NCBI GenBank assembly: GCA_009838515.1
Contig: VXRL01000062.1
Span: forward strand, 1 to 45,728
Length of the DNA: 45,728 nt
Source: Terriglobia bacterium
GTDB lineage: Bacteria > Acidobacteriota > Terriglobia > Bryobacterales > UBA6623
Direction of reading: 5' to 3'
Below the pieces are notes generated by a model, which did no database searches, was not told the origin of the DNA, and saw only the letters and a program-made list of their open reading frames with translations. Shown here piece after piece: positions 33,322-41,305 of this stretch (position 1 is the first letter of the stretch; each line of letters opens with the position of its first letter). The translations under genes and the position numbers were made by a program.

Positions 33322-35700
33322 ATGCGAGTTTACTTGGCACTGCTCTCCGCGCTCTTGGCGGCAGGGTTGTTCTGGGCTCAGCTGGGCGGCCCGGCCCACG
33401 CCGAACCGGCCGCTGAGGATCCGGCGAGCCTGCGCATCGAGTACCGGCCCGGCGGCTACATGCCGCCCGGATTTCCGCTCGAAGGCGCGGTCAAGCTGCT
33501 CTCGTCGCCCGTCGCGCAAGCCGGCCAGCGAAGCAGGATACGGATCGAATGCACGATCGGCGAGGCTGGCATGGCCGCTGGCGAGACGCTGGAGATCTGG
33601 AAGCACTTCACCAGCGACGTCGAGGAGTTCCAAGTCGCCGACCCGCAGAAGCCGGCGCACTTCGCCCTGAAAACTGCCGCTCCCGGAGCCGAGTGGGAAA
33701 TGCTTGTCCACTCCAATGCCCTGCAGCGCAACTCGCCCAGCGTCTTCCCGTACAGGAAGGCCGCCGGTGCAAAGCTCGCCGCCGGCAAGCTGGCACAGGG
33801 GACGAAGGTGTACTTCGACCTTGGGGGCACCCGAGGCGTGCGCATGCAGCACTACGCCGAGAACTTGTTCAACTTCCGCGTCGTGATCGCCGGCCCAGAC
33901 GGGCGGCCACGGGACTACGTGGGTGATGCCTTCCTCAAGGTCGTCGGCGGTCCCGCGACAAAGTTGCGGGTCTATGCGCCAGCGTATGTCGGGGTTGGTG
34001 AGCGCTTTAGCTTGGAAGCGATACCGAGTGACGCATGGGGCTCTCTGGCTGGGAATTACCAAAGCTGGAAGCTGGCAGTGGAGGATCCCATTCTTGGCAC
34101 CAGTGAATTCGAATACGATCCCGAACTGCTGCACTATGTCGCGTCGAACTTGGTGCCCACGCAGCCCGGCGTGTATCGGCTCAAGGTCCGGTCCCCAGAC
34201 GGATCATTGGAGGGTGTCAGCAATCCGATTCGAGTCGAGAACCACCCTAAGCGGCGCGTCTACTACGGCGACCTGCACCAGCACACCTACCTGCACGATG
34301 GTCGCGGCACCTACGAGGAACTGTACTTGCACGCCAGACGCAACGGGCTTCTGGACTTCGGTGCTCTGACGCCGCACCACATGCCCTTGGGAGTGACCGG
34401 GCCGTCCTACATCTTCGACAAATTCAGGGATCCCAGGGATCACTGGCCTGACATGATACGGGGCAACAAACGGATGAACGGCTGGCGGGATTTTGTAACG
34501 ATCCTCGGCTACGAGTACAGCGTGGGCACTAGCCTCGGGGGCCACCACAATGTGATCTACAACGCCGACGAGGCTCCCACGACGATGCAACTCGATCCGG
34601 CCAGCAACCGGGCGGACGTGGGCGACATGATGGATGTGCTGGAGCGATCCGGTGTGCCGGCCATGGTGATTCCACACATCGGCGGCGGCCCGCCCAACTG
34701 GACCCACCGCACTGATCCGCGCATCGAGCGCAACTTTGAGATCGCCTCGGTCCACGGAGTGTTCGAAGAGTCCTGGCAGAAGCACTTGGATGCCGGCTTG
34801 AGGCTGGCGGCGACGGCTTCGGGCGACAACCACACCGTGGGCTTCGGAAACTCCTACCCTGGCCTGATCTACACCATGACGAACCCGCTCACGGGCGTTT
34901 TCGCCTACGGCAAGACGCGGGATGCGATCTGGGAAGGCTTGTACCAGCGGCGCACGTTCGGAGTGACCGGCAATGAGCGCATCTTGATGGAGTTCAGCCT
35001 CAACGGCGAGCCCATGGGCGGCGAATTGGCGGCTGCTGCAGCCCCGGCCGCCCGCATGCGGGCCAGGGTTTCCGGCACACAGCCACTCACCAGAGTCGAA
35101 CTGATCAAGAACGGGCGCGTACTGCACTCGATCAACCCGGCGCGGCAGGTCGGCTCGCTCGTGCGCATCACATGGGGCGACAACATCTACCAGCGCCGCG
35201 CCAACGTGGGTCTAGGCGAAGGGGTCCTAGAGGCGAAGTCGGGGGCGGTGAGGCTCGAGCGCTTCTTGCATCGAGACCAAGAGTTTGAGCGCATGCACCA
35301 AGCCGGCGACGGTGTCCGCTGGCTGTCGGCGGCAACTTCGAACGACCGCGACGGGATGCTCGCGCGCATTGATGGGGCGGAGGGGGCCTTGGTATTTCGA
35401 TTGCAGGATCCCCACCTAGGCCCGCTCGAAGTCGTAGCGCCGCTTGATGTGCTCCGCCGGGACGGATACTTCCGCTGGCGCGGGCTCGGGGCCAAGCCGT
35501 ATACGCACAGCTACCTCGAGCTGATGGGCATCGACGTTGCGTTTGAGATTGAGTTCGAGCTGGTCAACGCCCAAGCGCCGATGGACATCGAGTTCGATTT
35601 CGAAGATCGCGACGCGCCAGAGCCGGGTGATTACTACTACCTGCGGATGGAACAGCTCGATACCAACAAGGGCTGGGCAAGCCCGGTCTGGATCAACTAG
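33322..35700 (+). CDS. Exported DUF3604 (PHP-like) protein, second copy
   Basis: This 792-residue protein has a Sec signal (MRVYLALLSALLAAGLFWAQ, ending AHA-EP). The N-terminal part (about 30-310) looks like a beta-sandwich region. The DUF3604 core begins at VYYGDLHQHT (His319, His321) and continues with TPHHM, GYEYSVGTSLGGHHN, VIPHIGG and ATASGDNH, the presumed metal ligands. Both DUF3604 proteins end in a nearly identical motif, YYYVRVEQ...GSPMWVN and YYYLRMEQ...ASPVWIN, showing common ancestry despite different N-termini. The reaction is unknown. The end overlaps the convergent dehydratase gene by 8 nt. Confidence 0.85.
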   Translation: MRVYLALLSALLAAGLFWAQLGGPAHAEPAAEDPASLRIEYRPGGYMPPGFPLEGAVKLLSSPVAQAGQRSRIRIECTIGEAGMAAGETLEIWKHFTSDVEEFQVADPQKPAHFALKTAAPGAEWEMLVHSNALQRNSPSVFPYRKAAGAKLAAGKLAQGTKVYFDLGGTRGVRMQHYAENLFNFRVVIAGPDGRPRDYVGDAFLKVVGGPATKLRVYAPAYVGVGERFSLEAIPSDAWGSLAGNYQSWKLAVEDPILGTSEFEYDPELLHYVASNLVPTQPGVYRLKVRSPDGSLEGVSNPIRVENHPKRRVYYGDLHQHTYLHDGRGTYEELYLHARRNGLLDFGALTPHHMPLGVTGPSYIFDKFRDPRDHWPDMIRGNKRMNGWRDFVTILGYEYSVGTSLGGHHNVIYNADEAPTTMQLDPASNRADVGDMMDVLERSGVPAMVIPHIGGGPPNWTHRTDPRIERNFEIASVHGVFEESWQKHLDAGLRLAATASGDNHTVGFGNSYPGLIYTMTNPLTGVFAYGKTRDAIWEGLYQRRTFGVTGNERILMEFSLNGEPMGGELAAAAAPAARMRARVSGTQPLTRVELIKNGRVLHSINPARQVGSLVRITWGDNIYQRRANVGLGEGVLEAKSGAVRLERFLHRDQEFERMHQAGDGVRWLSAATSNDRDGMLARIDGAEGALVFRLQDPHLGPLEVVAPLDVLRRDGYFRWRGLGAKPYTHSYLELMGIDVAFEIEFELVNAQAPMDIEFDFEDRDAPEPGDYYYLRMEQLDTNKGWASPVWIN

Positions 35701-37411
35701 GCGCGCCCGCTGCGCTGGTGTCGGCGTTCCGGCTCAGGAACCGGAAATCGCAGCCCAGGTGCGCCTGCGTCACTTGGTCGAGGAACAGCCTGCCGTAGCC
35801 TCGGCGGTAGTGCGCCGCCGAAGGTTTGCGGGTCGCGAGCCGGCGCTCGATCTCCCGCTCGTCCACGCGCAGGTCGATCCGGCGGCCGGGCACGTCCAGT
35901 TCGATCTCGTCACCCGTGCGCACGGCAGCCAACGGGCCTCCGATGGCTGCCTCGGGAGACACGTGCAGGACATCCGTGCCGAAGCTCGTGCCGCTCATGC
36001 GCGCGTCGGAGACACGCACGATGTCATTCACGCCAGCCTTGAGGAGCTTGGTGGGGATCGGCAGGTGCCCCCATTCGGGAAATCCCGGGCCGCCCAGCGG
36101 GCCGGCGTTCTGAAGCACCATCACGGTGTTCTCGTCCACGTCGAGATCGTCGTCGATGCGTGCCCTTAGCGTCTCGTAGCGGTCGAAGACCAGCGCCTTG
36201 CCGCGGTGCTGAAGCAGGTGCGGAGAGGCTGCTGTTTGCTTGATCACAGCCCCGTTCGGGGCGAGGTTGCCGTAGAGGATCGCTGTGCCGCCCTCCGAAT
36301 TCAGCGGCTGGTCCAGCGTCTTGATCAGGTCGCGGTTGCGGATCTGCACGTCTTGAACCTCGTCGGCCACGGTGCGTCCGCTGACCGTGAGGGCATCGCG
36401 ATGCAGCAGAGGCAGCAGTTCCTTCGTCACGCACGGCAGCCCGCCCGCGTAGAAGAAGTCCTCCATCAGAAACTGCCCCGATGGCTTCACGTTGGCGATA
36501 TACGGGGTCTCGCGCGAAACGCGGTCGAAATCATCGAGACAGAGATCCACTCCAGCCCGCCCGGCGATCGCCAGCAAGTGGACGACGGCGTTGGTAGAAC
36601 CGCCGATCGCCATGTCGGTGCGGATCGCATTCTCGAACGCCTCCCGGGTCAGGATGCGCGATGGCGTCAGATCTTCGAAGACCATTTCCACAATGCGTCT
36701 CCCACTTGCTTCCGCCAATTGGTAGCGCCGAGCGTCCACTGCGGGGATGGCGGCGCCGCCGGACAGCATCATGCCTAGGGATTCGGCCATCGACGCCATC
36801 GTGGAGGCTGTCCCCATGACCGTGCAGTGGCCGGCACTGCGCGAGATGCAGCCCTCGACTTCGGCCCACTGCTCCTCGCCGATACGACCGGCCCGCAACG
36901 CTTCGAAGAGCTTGCGACCATCGGTGCCCGATCCCAGCGGCTCGCCGTTCCAGCGTCCGGACAGCATCGGGCCGCCGGTGACCATGATCGCCGGGATGTC
37001 GGCAGAGGCCGCTCCCATCAGCTGCGCCGGCGTGGTCTTGTCGCAGCCGCACAGCAGCACCACGCCGTCGATTGGATTCGCCGTGATCGACTCCTCCACA
37101 TCCATCGACATGAGGTTGCGGAAGAGCATGGTGGTCGGCTTCATGAACATCTCACCAAGCGAGATCGTCGGGAACTCGAGCGGCACCCCACCGGCTGCCC
37201 AGACGCCCCGCTTGACGGCCTCGGCCACTTGGCGCAGGTGGGCGTTGCAATTGGTCAGTTCCGACCATGAATTGCAGATGCCAATGACTGGTCGGCCATC
37301 GAATGCGGCGTCACTGAAGCCTTCCGACCTGAGCCATGCTCGCCGCGAAAGGTGCTCGTACTGATCTCCTTGGAACCACTCGGTGCTGCGGAATGTGCTG
37401 GGATCGCGCAT
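35693..37411 (-). CDS. IlvD/Edd-family dehydratase, probably sugar-acid (arabinonate/xylonate-type)
   Basis: The protein is 572 residues from ATG 37411. Family Fe-S ligands are present: Cys55 (SELTNCNAHL), Cys123 (LLCGCDKTTPAQLM) and Cys196 (SAGHCTVMGTASTM). The substrate/Mg2+ loop has IGGSTNAVVHL and the C-terminal domain DARMSGTSFGTDVLHVSPEAAIGGPLA. The opening FRSTEWF and GEMFMKPTTMLFRNLMSMDVEE resemble pentonate dehydratases more than biosynthetic IlvD (inference). It would yield a 2-keto-3-deoxy acid, the type of substrate expected for the FAH-family enzyme at 19222. The 19-residue upstream extension is rejected. Its 3' end overlaps the DUF3604 gene by 8 nt. Confidence 0.88.
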   Translation of the reverse strand: MRDPSTFRSTEWFQGDQYEHLSRRAWLRSEGFSDAAFDGRPVIGICNSWSELTNCNAHLRQVAEAVKRGVWAAGGVPLEFPTISLGEMFMKPTTMLFRNLMSMDVEESITANPIDGVVLLCGCDKTTPAQLMGAASADIPAIMVTGGPMLSGRWNGEPLGSGTDGRKLFEALRAGRIGEEQWAEVEGCISRSAGHCTVMGTASTMASMAESLGMMLSGGAAIPAVDARRYQLAEASGRRIVEMVFEDLTPSRILTREAFENAIRTDMAIGGSTNAVVHLLAIAGRAGVDLCLDDFDRVSRETPYIANVKPSGQFLMEDFFYAGGLPCVTKELLPLLHRDALTVSGRTVADEVQDVQIRNRDLIKTLDQPLNSEGGTAILYGNLAPNGAVIKQTAASPHLLQHRGKALVFDRYETLRARIDDDLDVDENTVMVLQNAGPLGGPGFPEWGHLPIPTKLLKAGVNDIVRVSDARMSGTSFGTDVLHVSPEAAIGGPLAAVRTGDEIELDVPGRRIDLRVDEREIERRLATRKPSAAHYRRGYGRLFLDQVTQAHLGCDFRFLSRNADTSAAGAPS

Positions 37412-37420
37412 GAACGCAAT

Positions 37421-37426
37421 ACGATA
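37421..37426 (-). promoter_or_regulatory. -10-like TATCGT 9 nt before ATG 37411
   Basis: Minus strand: TATCGT, then ATTGCGTTC, then ATG. There is no ribosome-binding site. This is a weaker member of the leaderless series. Confidence 0.3.
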
Positions 37427-37509
37427 GCACCCAACTTGCCGAAGGACTGCGGGTCTGCAGGCCGGCAAGCTCGCTCGCGGCGTACGGGTCTGCTCTAGGT
37501 CAGCCCGTC

Positions 37510-37515
37510 TACAAT
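37510..37515 (+). promoter_or_regulatory. Putative -10 (TACAAT) upstream of the membrane methyltransferase-like gene
   Basis: TACAAT lies 54 nt before ATG 37570. Exactly 6 nt after the box is a TTG opening a 7-codon frame (37522-37545, LQADPIP stop), an arrangement like the leaderless genes elsewhere but possibly accidental. Confidence 0.3.
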
Positions 37516-37569
37516 CCTAGGTTGCAAGCCGACCCAATACCGTGACGCCAGCGCGACTCGGACACGGCG

Positions 37570-38148
37570 ATGATGGCAATGCCCGGGCGGACCCAAGTTC
37601 CAATCTGGAAGCGCTGGCCAGCCTTGGCCGCGCGGTCGAGGGTGACTGTTTCCATACTCCTAGCGGTCGCGGCCGGCTGGCTGGCCCAGCCGACGGTCGC
37701 GAGCGTTGTGCTCGGCCTCCCGTTAGTGCTGGCTGGCCTGGCACTAAGGGCATGGGCGGCCGGCCATCTCCGCAAGAACCAGCAGCTCGCGATCTCCGGC
37801 CCTTACGCCCATGTTCGCAATCCGCTTTACATTGGGAGCCTGTCGGCAGGTGTTGGATTCGGCATCTGCTCAGCGCATCCCATCTTGCTGGTTGCGATCC
37901 TTGTGGTCTTCACAGCGTGGTTTCTGCCTGTTGTGGGGGAAGAGGAAGGCCACATCCGCAAGATACTCCCCGGTTACAGGGAATACGAATCTCGCGTTCC
38001 CCGTTTTGTGCCCGCCTGCAAGCCACTCTACGAGTCTTCCCAGCGTTTCGAGTGGGGGCTCTACCTTGTCAACCGCGAGTATTCGGCATTGCTGGGATTC
38101 GTAGGTTTTGGGGCTGTGCTTTGGCTCAAGCTTCAAGTGCTCGGATAG
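37570..38148 (+). CDS. Membrane protein of the isoprenylcysteine carboxyl methyltransferase (ICMT/PEMT) type
   Basis: This 192-residue multi-span membrane protein has hydrophobic segments near 28-45 (VSILLAVAAGWLAQ), 47-64 (SVVLGLPLVLAGLALRAW), 90-125 (LYIGSLSAGVGFGI, ILLVAILVVFTAWFLPV) and 172-190. The SAM-binding signature of the family is visible: GPYAHVRNPLYIG followed by VVGEEEGHIRKILPGYREYESRVPRFVP. Bacterial members methylate small lipids or amines, or have unknown substrates. It is short but complete. No clear ribosome-binding site precedes ATG 37570. Confidence 0.85.
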   Translation: MMAMPGRTQVPIWKRWPALAARSRVTVSILLAVAAGWLAQPTVASVVLGLPLVLAGLALRAWAAGHLRKNQQLAISGPYAHVRNPLYIGSLSAGVGFGICSAHPILLVAILVVFTAWFLPVVGEEEGHIRKILPGYREYESRVPRFVPACKPLYESSQRFEWGLYLVNREYSALLGFVGFGAVLWLKLQVLG

Positions 38149-38186
38149 GAGCCTGTTCTCGCTGCCGTCGCGTTCCGGCTGCGCGA

Positions 38187-38192
38187 TAGAAT
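38187..38192 (+). promoter_or_regulatory. -10-like TAGAAT 9 nt before ATG 38202
   Basis: TAGAAT is followed by TACGAGCTT and the ATG of the PQQ dehydrogenase, with no Shine-Dalgarno sequence. Confidence 0.4.
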
Positions 38193-38201
38193 TACGAGCT
38201 T

Positions 38202-40313
38202 ATGCGCTTGTGCTTGTTGCTGGCGGCCTGCTTGGCTGCGGCTGGTTGTGGCGATTTGCGCAAGGCACCCACGACCGGCTATGAGGCTTGGGAGGCGTTC
38301 GGCGGCGGTCCTGATCAGATTCAGTATTCGCGCCTTGACCAGATTCATCCCGGCAACGTGTCCCAACTGGAGGTGGCCTGGACCTATGAGACCGGTGACG
38401 AATTCCGCGGTTCGGAAATCCAGTGCAACCCGATCGTCATAGACGGCCTGCTGTACGGCTCCAGCCCGAACGGGCGCGTCTTCGCCCTCGACGCCGAGAC
38501 AGGGGAGGAGGTGTGGACGAGGCGCTTGGAAGTGGACGGCGCTCCGCTCACGGGACGCTCGAAGAACCGCGGATTCATGCACTGGCGCGATGGTGACGAT
38601 TCGCGCATCTACGCCGGGGCGCGGCATTTGCTGTATGCATTGGATGCGCGGACGGGAGAACCCGTGGCAGGCTTCGGCGATGGGGGCGCGATCAACCTCA
38701 GATCTGACCTTCCAGAGCGCGCGCGGTCGCTTTCGATCAGCTTGAACACGCCCGGCGTCATCTACGGCGACCTGTTGATTCTCGGCAGCGCAGTCAGCGA
38801 GACGCTGCCGAGCGCGCCAGGCTACATCCGTGCCTACGAGGCGCGCACGGGAGAGTGGCGCTGGACGTTCCGCACGATTCCGCATCCTGGCGAGCCCGGT
38901 CACGAGACTTGGCCGGAGGAAGGCTGGAAGACCCTCGGAGGCGCGAATTCCTGGGCAGGCCTGACTCTCGACGCCGAGCGCGGGCTGGTGTATGCGGGCA
39001 CCGGCTCGGCAGCGTTCGACTTCTGGGGCGGCAACCGGCCCGGAGACAACTTGTACGCCAACTCCCTGCTGTGCCTGCGTGCAGACAGCGGCGAGCTGGT
39101 TTGGCACCACCAATTCGTGCGGCACGACGTCTGGGACATGGACATTCCCACTTCGCCGGTTCTGGTGACCGCGATGCGCGACGGCAGGCTGATCGATGCC
39201 GTGTCGGTCTCCACCAAGATGAGCCAGGTCTATGTCTTTGACCGAGAGACGGGCGAATCCCTGTTCCCTCTCAAAGAGATCGAGACCGCGCAATCGGACG
39301 TGGCCGGGGAAGTCTTGGCGAAGCGGCAGGTCGTGCCGGTCATGCCGCCGCCGCTGGGTCGCCAGCGCCTGACCGAGGCCGACTTGACCAAGCGAACGCC
39401 GGAGGCGCATGCGGCGGTCTTGAAGCGCTTCCGGCAAGTTCGCAGCGGCGGGTTGTTCACGCCGCCCAGCCTGCGAGGAACGATCATCTTCCCCGGTTTT
39501 GACGGAGGAGCCGAATGGGGCGGCCAGGCGTTCGATCCCGAATCAGGGCTGCTGTATGTGAACGTCAACGAGATGGCTTGGATCCACCGCTTGGTCGAGC
39601 GGCGAGAATTGCGAGGGTCCGTCAACGGCAAGCGGTTGTATCAGCGCAACTGCGCCGCCTGCCACCTGGACGACCTGAGCGGCACTCCGCCAACTTTCCC
39701 GGCACTGACTGAACTGGCCATGAACAATCAAGAGTTCGGCGCCGTCGTGCGAGGTGGAGCGGGCCGCATGCCGGCCTTCCCCTATCTCGCCCCGGAAGCT
39801 GTCGCTGCAATTGCAGGCTATGTGCTGCGGGGCGAGGAAGGAGAGGCGATCCAGGCCTCGCCAAGTTCCGCTGCTCCCGATGTGCCCTTCACGCATGACG
39901 GCTACAACAGGTTCCTCGATCCAGAGGGCTATCCGGCGATTTCGCCGCCGTGGGGAACGCTCAACGCGGTGAGCCTCGATACCGGCGAAATCGAATGGAC
40001 CGTGCGTCTGGGAGAGTTTCCAGAGCTGACGGAACAGGGCATGCCACTGACTGGGAGCGAGAACTACGGCGGGCCGGTCGTGACTTCCAACGGGTTGCTC
40101 TTTATCGGCGCGACGGCACGCGACCGGAAGTTCCGAGCGTTCGACAAGGCCACCGGCGAGCTGCTTTGGGAGACCGTGCTGCCGGCCGGCGGGAACGCGA
40201 CGCCTGCGGTCTACGAGGTCGATAGCCGAGAATTCGTGGCAATCGCCGCTGGCGGGGGCAAGACAGGGGGGATTTCTGGTGGCAGCTACGTCGCGTTCGC
40301 GCTGCCGGAATAA
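38202..40313 (+). CDS. Lipoprotein PQQ-dependent dehydrogenase with embedded cytochrome c segment
   Basis: This 703-residue protein has a lipobox (LAAAGC, Cys16). It has the quinoprotein alcohol/glucose dehydrogenase propeller: blades with LDAETGEEVWTRRLE, LDARTGEPVAGFGDGG, YEARTGEWRWTF, FDRETGESLFPL, LDTGEIEWTVRLGEFPEL and a closing FDKATGELLWETVLPAGGNATP. A c-type heme motif CAACH (Cys484, Cys487, His488) with GGAGRMPAFPYL (distal Met) is inserted between propeller blades, at about 470-545, not at a terminus. Such fused enzymes oxidise alcohols or aldoses in the periplasm and pass electrons to an internal heme. The substrate is unknown. Confidence 0.9.
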   Translation: MRLCLLLAACLAAAGCGDLRKAPTTGYEAWEAFGGGPDQIQYSRLDQIHPGNVSQLEVAWTYETGDEFRGSEIQCNPIVIDGLLYGSSPNGRVFALDAETGEEVWTRRLEVDGAPLTGRSKNRGFMHWRDGDDSRIYAGARHLLYALDARTGEPVAGFGDGGAINLRSDLPERARSLSISLNTPGVIYGDLLILGSAVSETLPSAPGYIRAYEARTGEWRWTFRTIPHPGEPGHETWPEEGWKTLGGANSWAGLTLDAERGLVYAGTGSAAFDFWGGNRPGDNLYANSLLCLRADSGELVWHHQFVRHDVWDMDIPTSPVLVTAMRDGRLIDAVSVSTKMSQVYVFDRETGESLFPLKEIETAQSDVAGEVLAKRQVVPVMPPPLGRQRLTEADLTKRTPEAHAAVLKRFRQVRSGGLFTPPSLRGTIIFPGFDGGAEWGGQAFDPESGLLYVNVNEMAWIHRLVERRELRGSVNGKRLYQRNCAACHLDDLSGTPPTFPALTELAMNNQEFGAVVRGGAGRMPAFPYLAPEAVAAIAGYVLRGEEGEAIQASPSSAAPDVPFTHDGYNRFLDPEGYPAISPPWGTLNAVSLDTGEIEWTVRLGEFPELTEQGMPLTGSENYGGPVVTSNGLLFIGATARDRKFRAFDKATGELLWETVLPAGGNATPAVYEVDSREFVAIAAGGGKTGGISGGSYVAFALPE

Positions 40314-40341
40314 CTAGAGGGCGTCCACTCGCGCCTAGGTC

Positions 40342-40365
40342 CGTGTGCGTATTTCGTGTGCGTAT
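40342..40365. repeat. 11-bp direct repeat, two copies
   Basis: CGTGTGCGTAT occurs at 40342-40352 and 40355-40365, a 13-bp period with a TT spacer. It lies 29 nt after the PQQ dehydrogenase and about 85 nt before the methyltransferase-like start. It is a possible operator or slipped duplication. Confidence 0.35.
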
Positions 40366-40450
40366 GCTGAAAAGCAAGCTCGGCCTCACGGAGTAGACGC
40401 GGCCTTGCCGGCCACGCTAGCTCGAGTGCGGCCATCGCCACGGACTACTG

Positions 40451-41143
40451 GTGCCGTTCTCAATCGATCGAGTGGTGCCTTGGGGCCGGAGCGCGGCGGA
40501 GTACCAGGCGATGTTCGACCTGGGCGAAGCGGACCTTGGAGGCCGCATGCTAGGGTGTGGCGACGGCCCGGCGAGCTTTAACGCTGAGCTGTCTGCCCAA
40601 GGGCATTCCGTTGTCTCGGTCGATCCGCTCTACTCCGTGTCCGCCGCCGCCATCGAACGACGAATCGAAACGACGTTCGGCCAGGTGATGGACCAGATGC
40701 GCCGGAATCAGGCCGATTTCGTCTGGACGCACGTGCCGTCGATTGAGGAGCTGGGCCGGCGACGCATGGCCGCGATGCGCCGCTTCATCGCCGACTATCC
40801 GCGAGGCAAGACCGAGAACCGCTACTTGGAGGCATCACTGCCGGAGTTGCCCTTCGACAATGGTGCGTTTGATCTCGCGCTGTCTTCCCATCTGCTCTTC
40901 TTGTACAGCGAGCAACTCGACCTGGACTTTCACTTACGGGCCCTGCAGGAGATGCTGAGGGTAGCCACGGAGGTGCGCGTCTTCCCGTTGCTGCAACTCG
41001 GCGGGGAGGCGTCACCTCATGTTGAACGGATCGTTGACGCTTTCGGATCGCGCCGCGCGGTCGCCACCGTTGAGACGGTGGCGTACGAGTTTCAGAAGGG
41101 CGGGAATCGAATGCTACGGCTACGGCGAATGCAGGCCGCCTGA
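40451..41143 (+). CDS. SAM-dependent methyltransferase-like protein
   Basis: This 230-residue cytoplasmic protein (GTG start) has RVVPWGRSAAEYQAMFDL, then a Rossmann-type SAM-binding segment, GRMLGCGDGPASFNAELSAQGHSVVSVDPLY (motif I and the acidic residue after strand 2), and LPFDNGAFDLALSSHLLFLY (motif IV-like). The C-terminal part, LREMLRVATEVRVFPL, fits the fold. The substrate is unknown and the family has no well-studied member that I recognise. No good ribosome-binding site precedes the start, and upstream TTG/CTG codons cannot be excluded. Confidence 0.75.
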   Translation: MPFSIDRVVPWGRSAAEYQAMFDLGEADLGGRMLGCGDGPASFNAELSAQGHSVVSVDPLYSVSAAAIERRIETTFGQVMDQMRRNQADFVWTHVPSIEELGRRRMAAMRRFIADYPRGKTENRYLEASLPELPFDNGAFDLALSSHLLFLYSEQLDLDFHLRALQEMLRVATEVRVFPLLQLGGEASPHVERIVDAFGSRRAVATVETVAYEFQKGGNRMLRLRRMQAA

Positions 41144-41293
41144 CAGCGCGAAATGGGCAAGCTGGTTGTCTTCCGACCACCTACAAGGTCCGGTAGATTC
41201 CCGCCTGAACTGAATGAGCGCGCGAGGGGTTGAAGGCCCCCAAACACTGCCCGCGGACGGGATCGAACGCCGATGGCGGACGACGAGCCGTGA

Positions 41294-41299
41294 TAGCCT
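41294..41299 (+). promoter_or_regulatory. -10-like TAGCCT 6 nt before GTG 41306 (leaderless candidate)
   Basis: TAGCCT is followed by GTGTCC and GTG 41306. The 6-nt spacing picks the second of two in-frame GTG codons (41300 and 41306). Confidence 0.45.
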
Positions 41300-41305
41300 G
41301 TGTCC

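Noticed and set aside
38133..39437. Minus-strand ORF of 434 codons opposite the PQQ dehydrogenase
   Set aside because: Shadow of a clear quinoprotein gene; no motif of its own.
40364..40396. 10-codon ORF (ATG 40364) upstream of the methyltransferase-like gene
   Set aside because: No ribosome-binding site and ordinary chance length.
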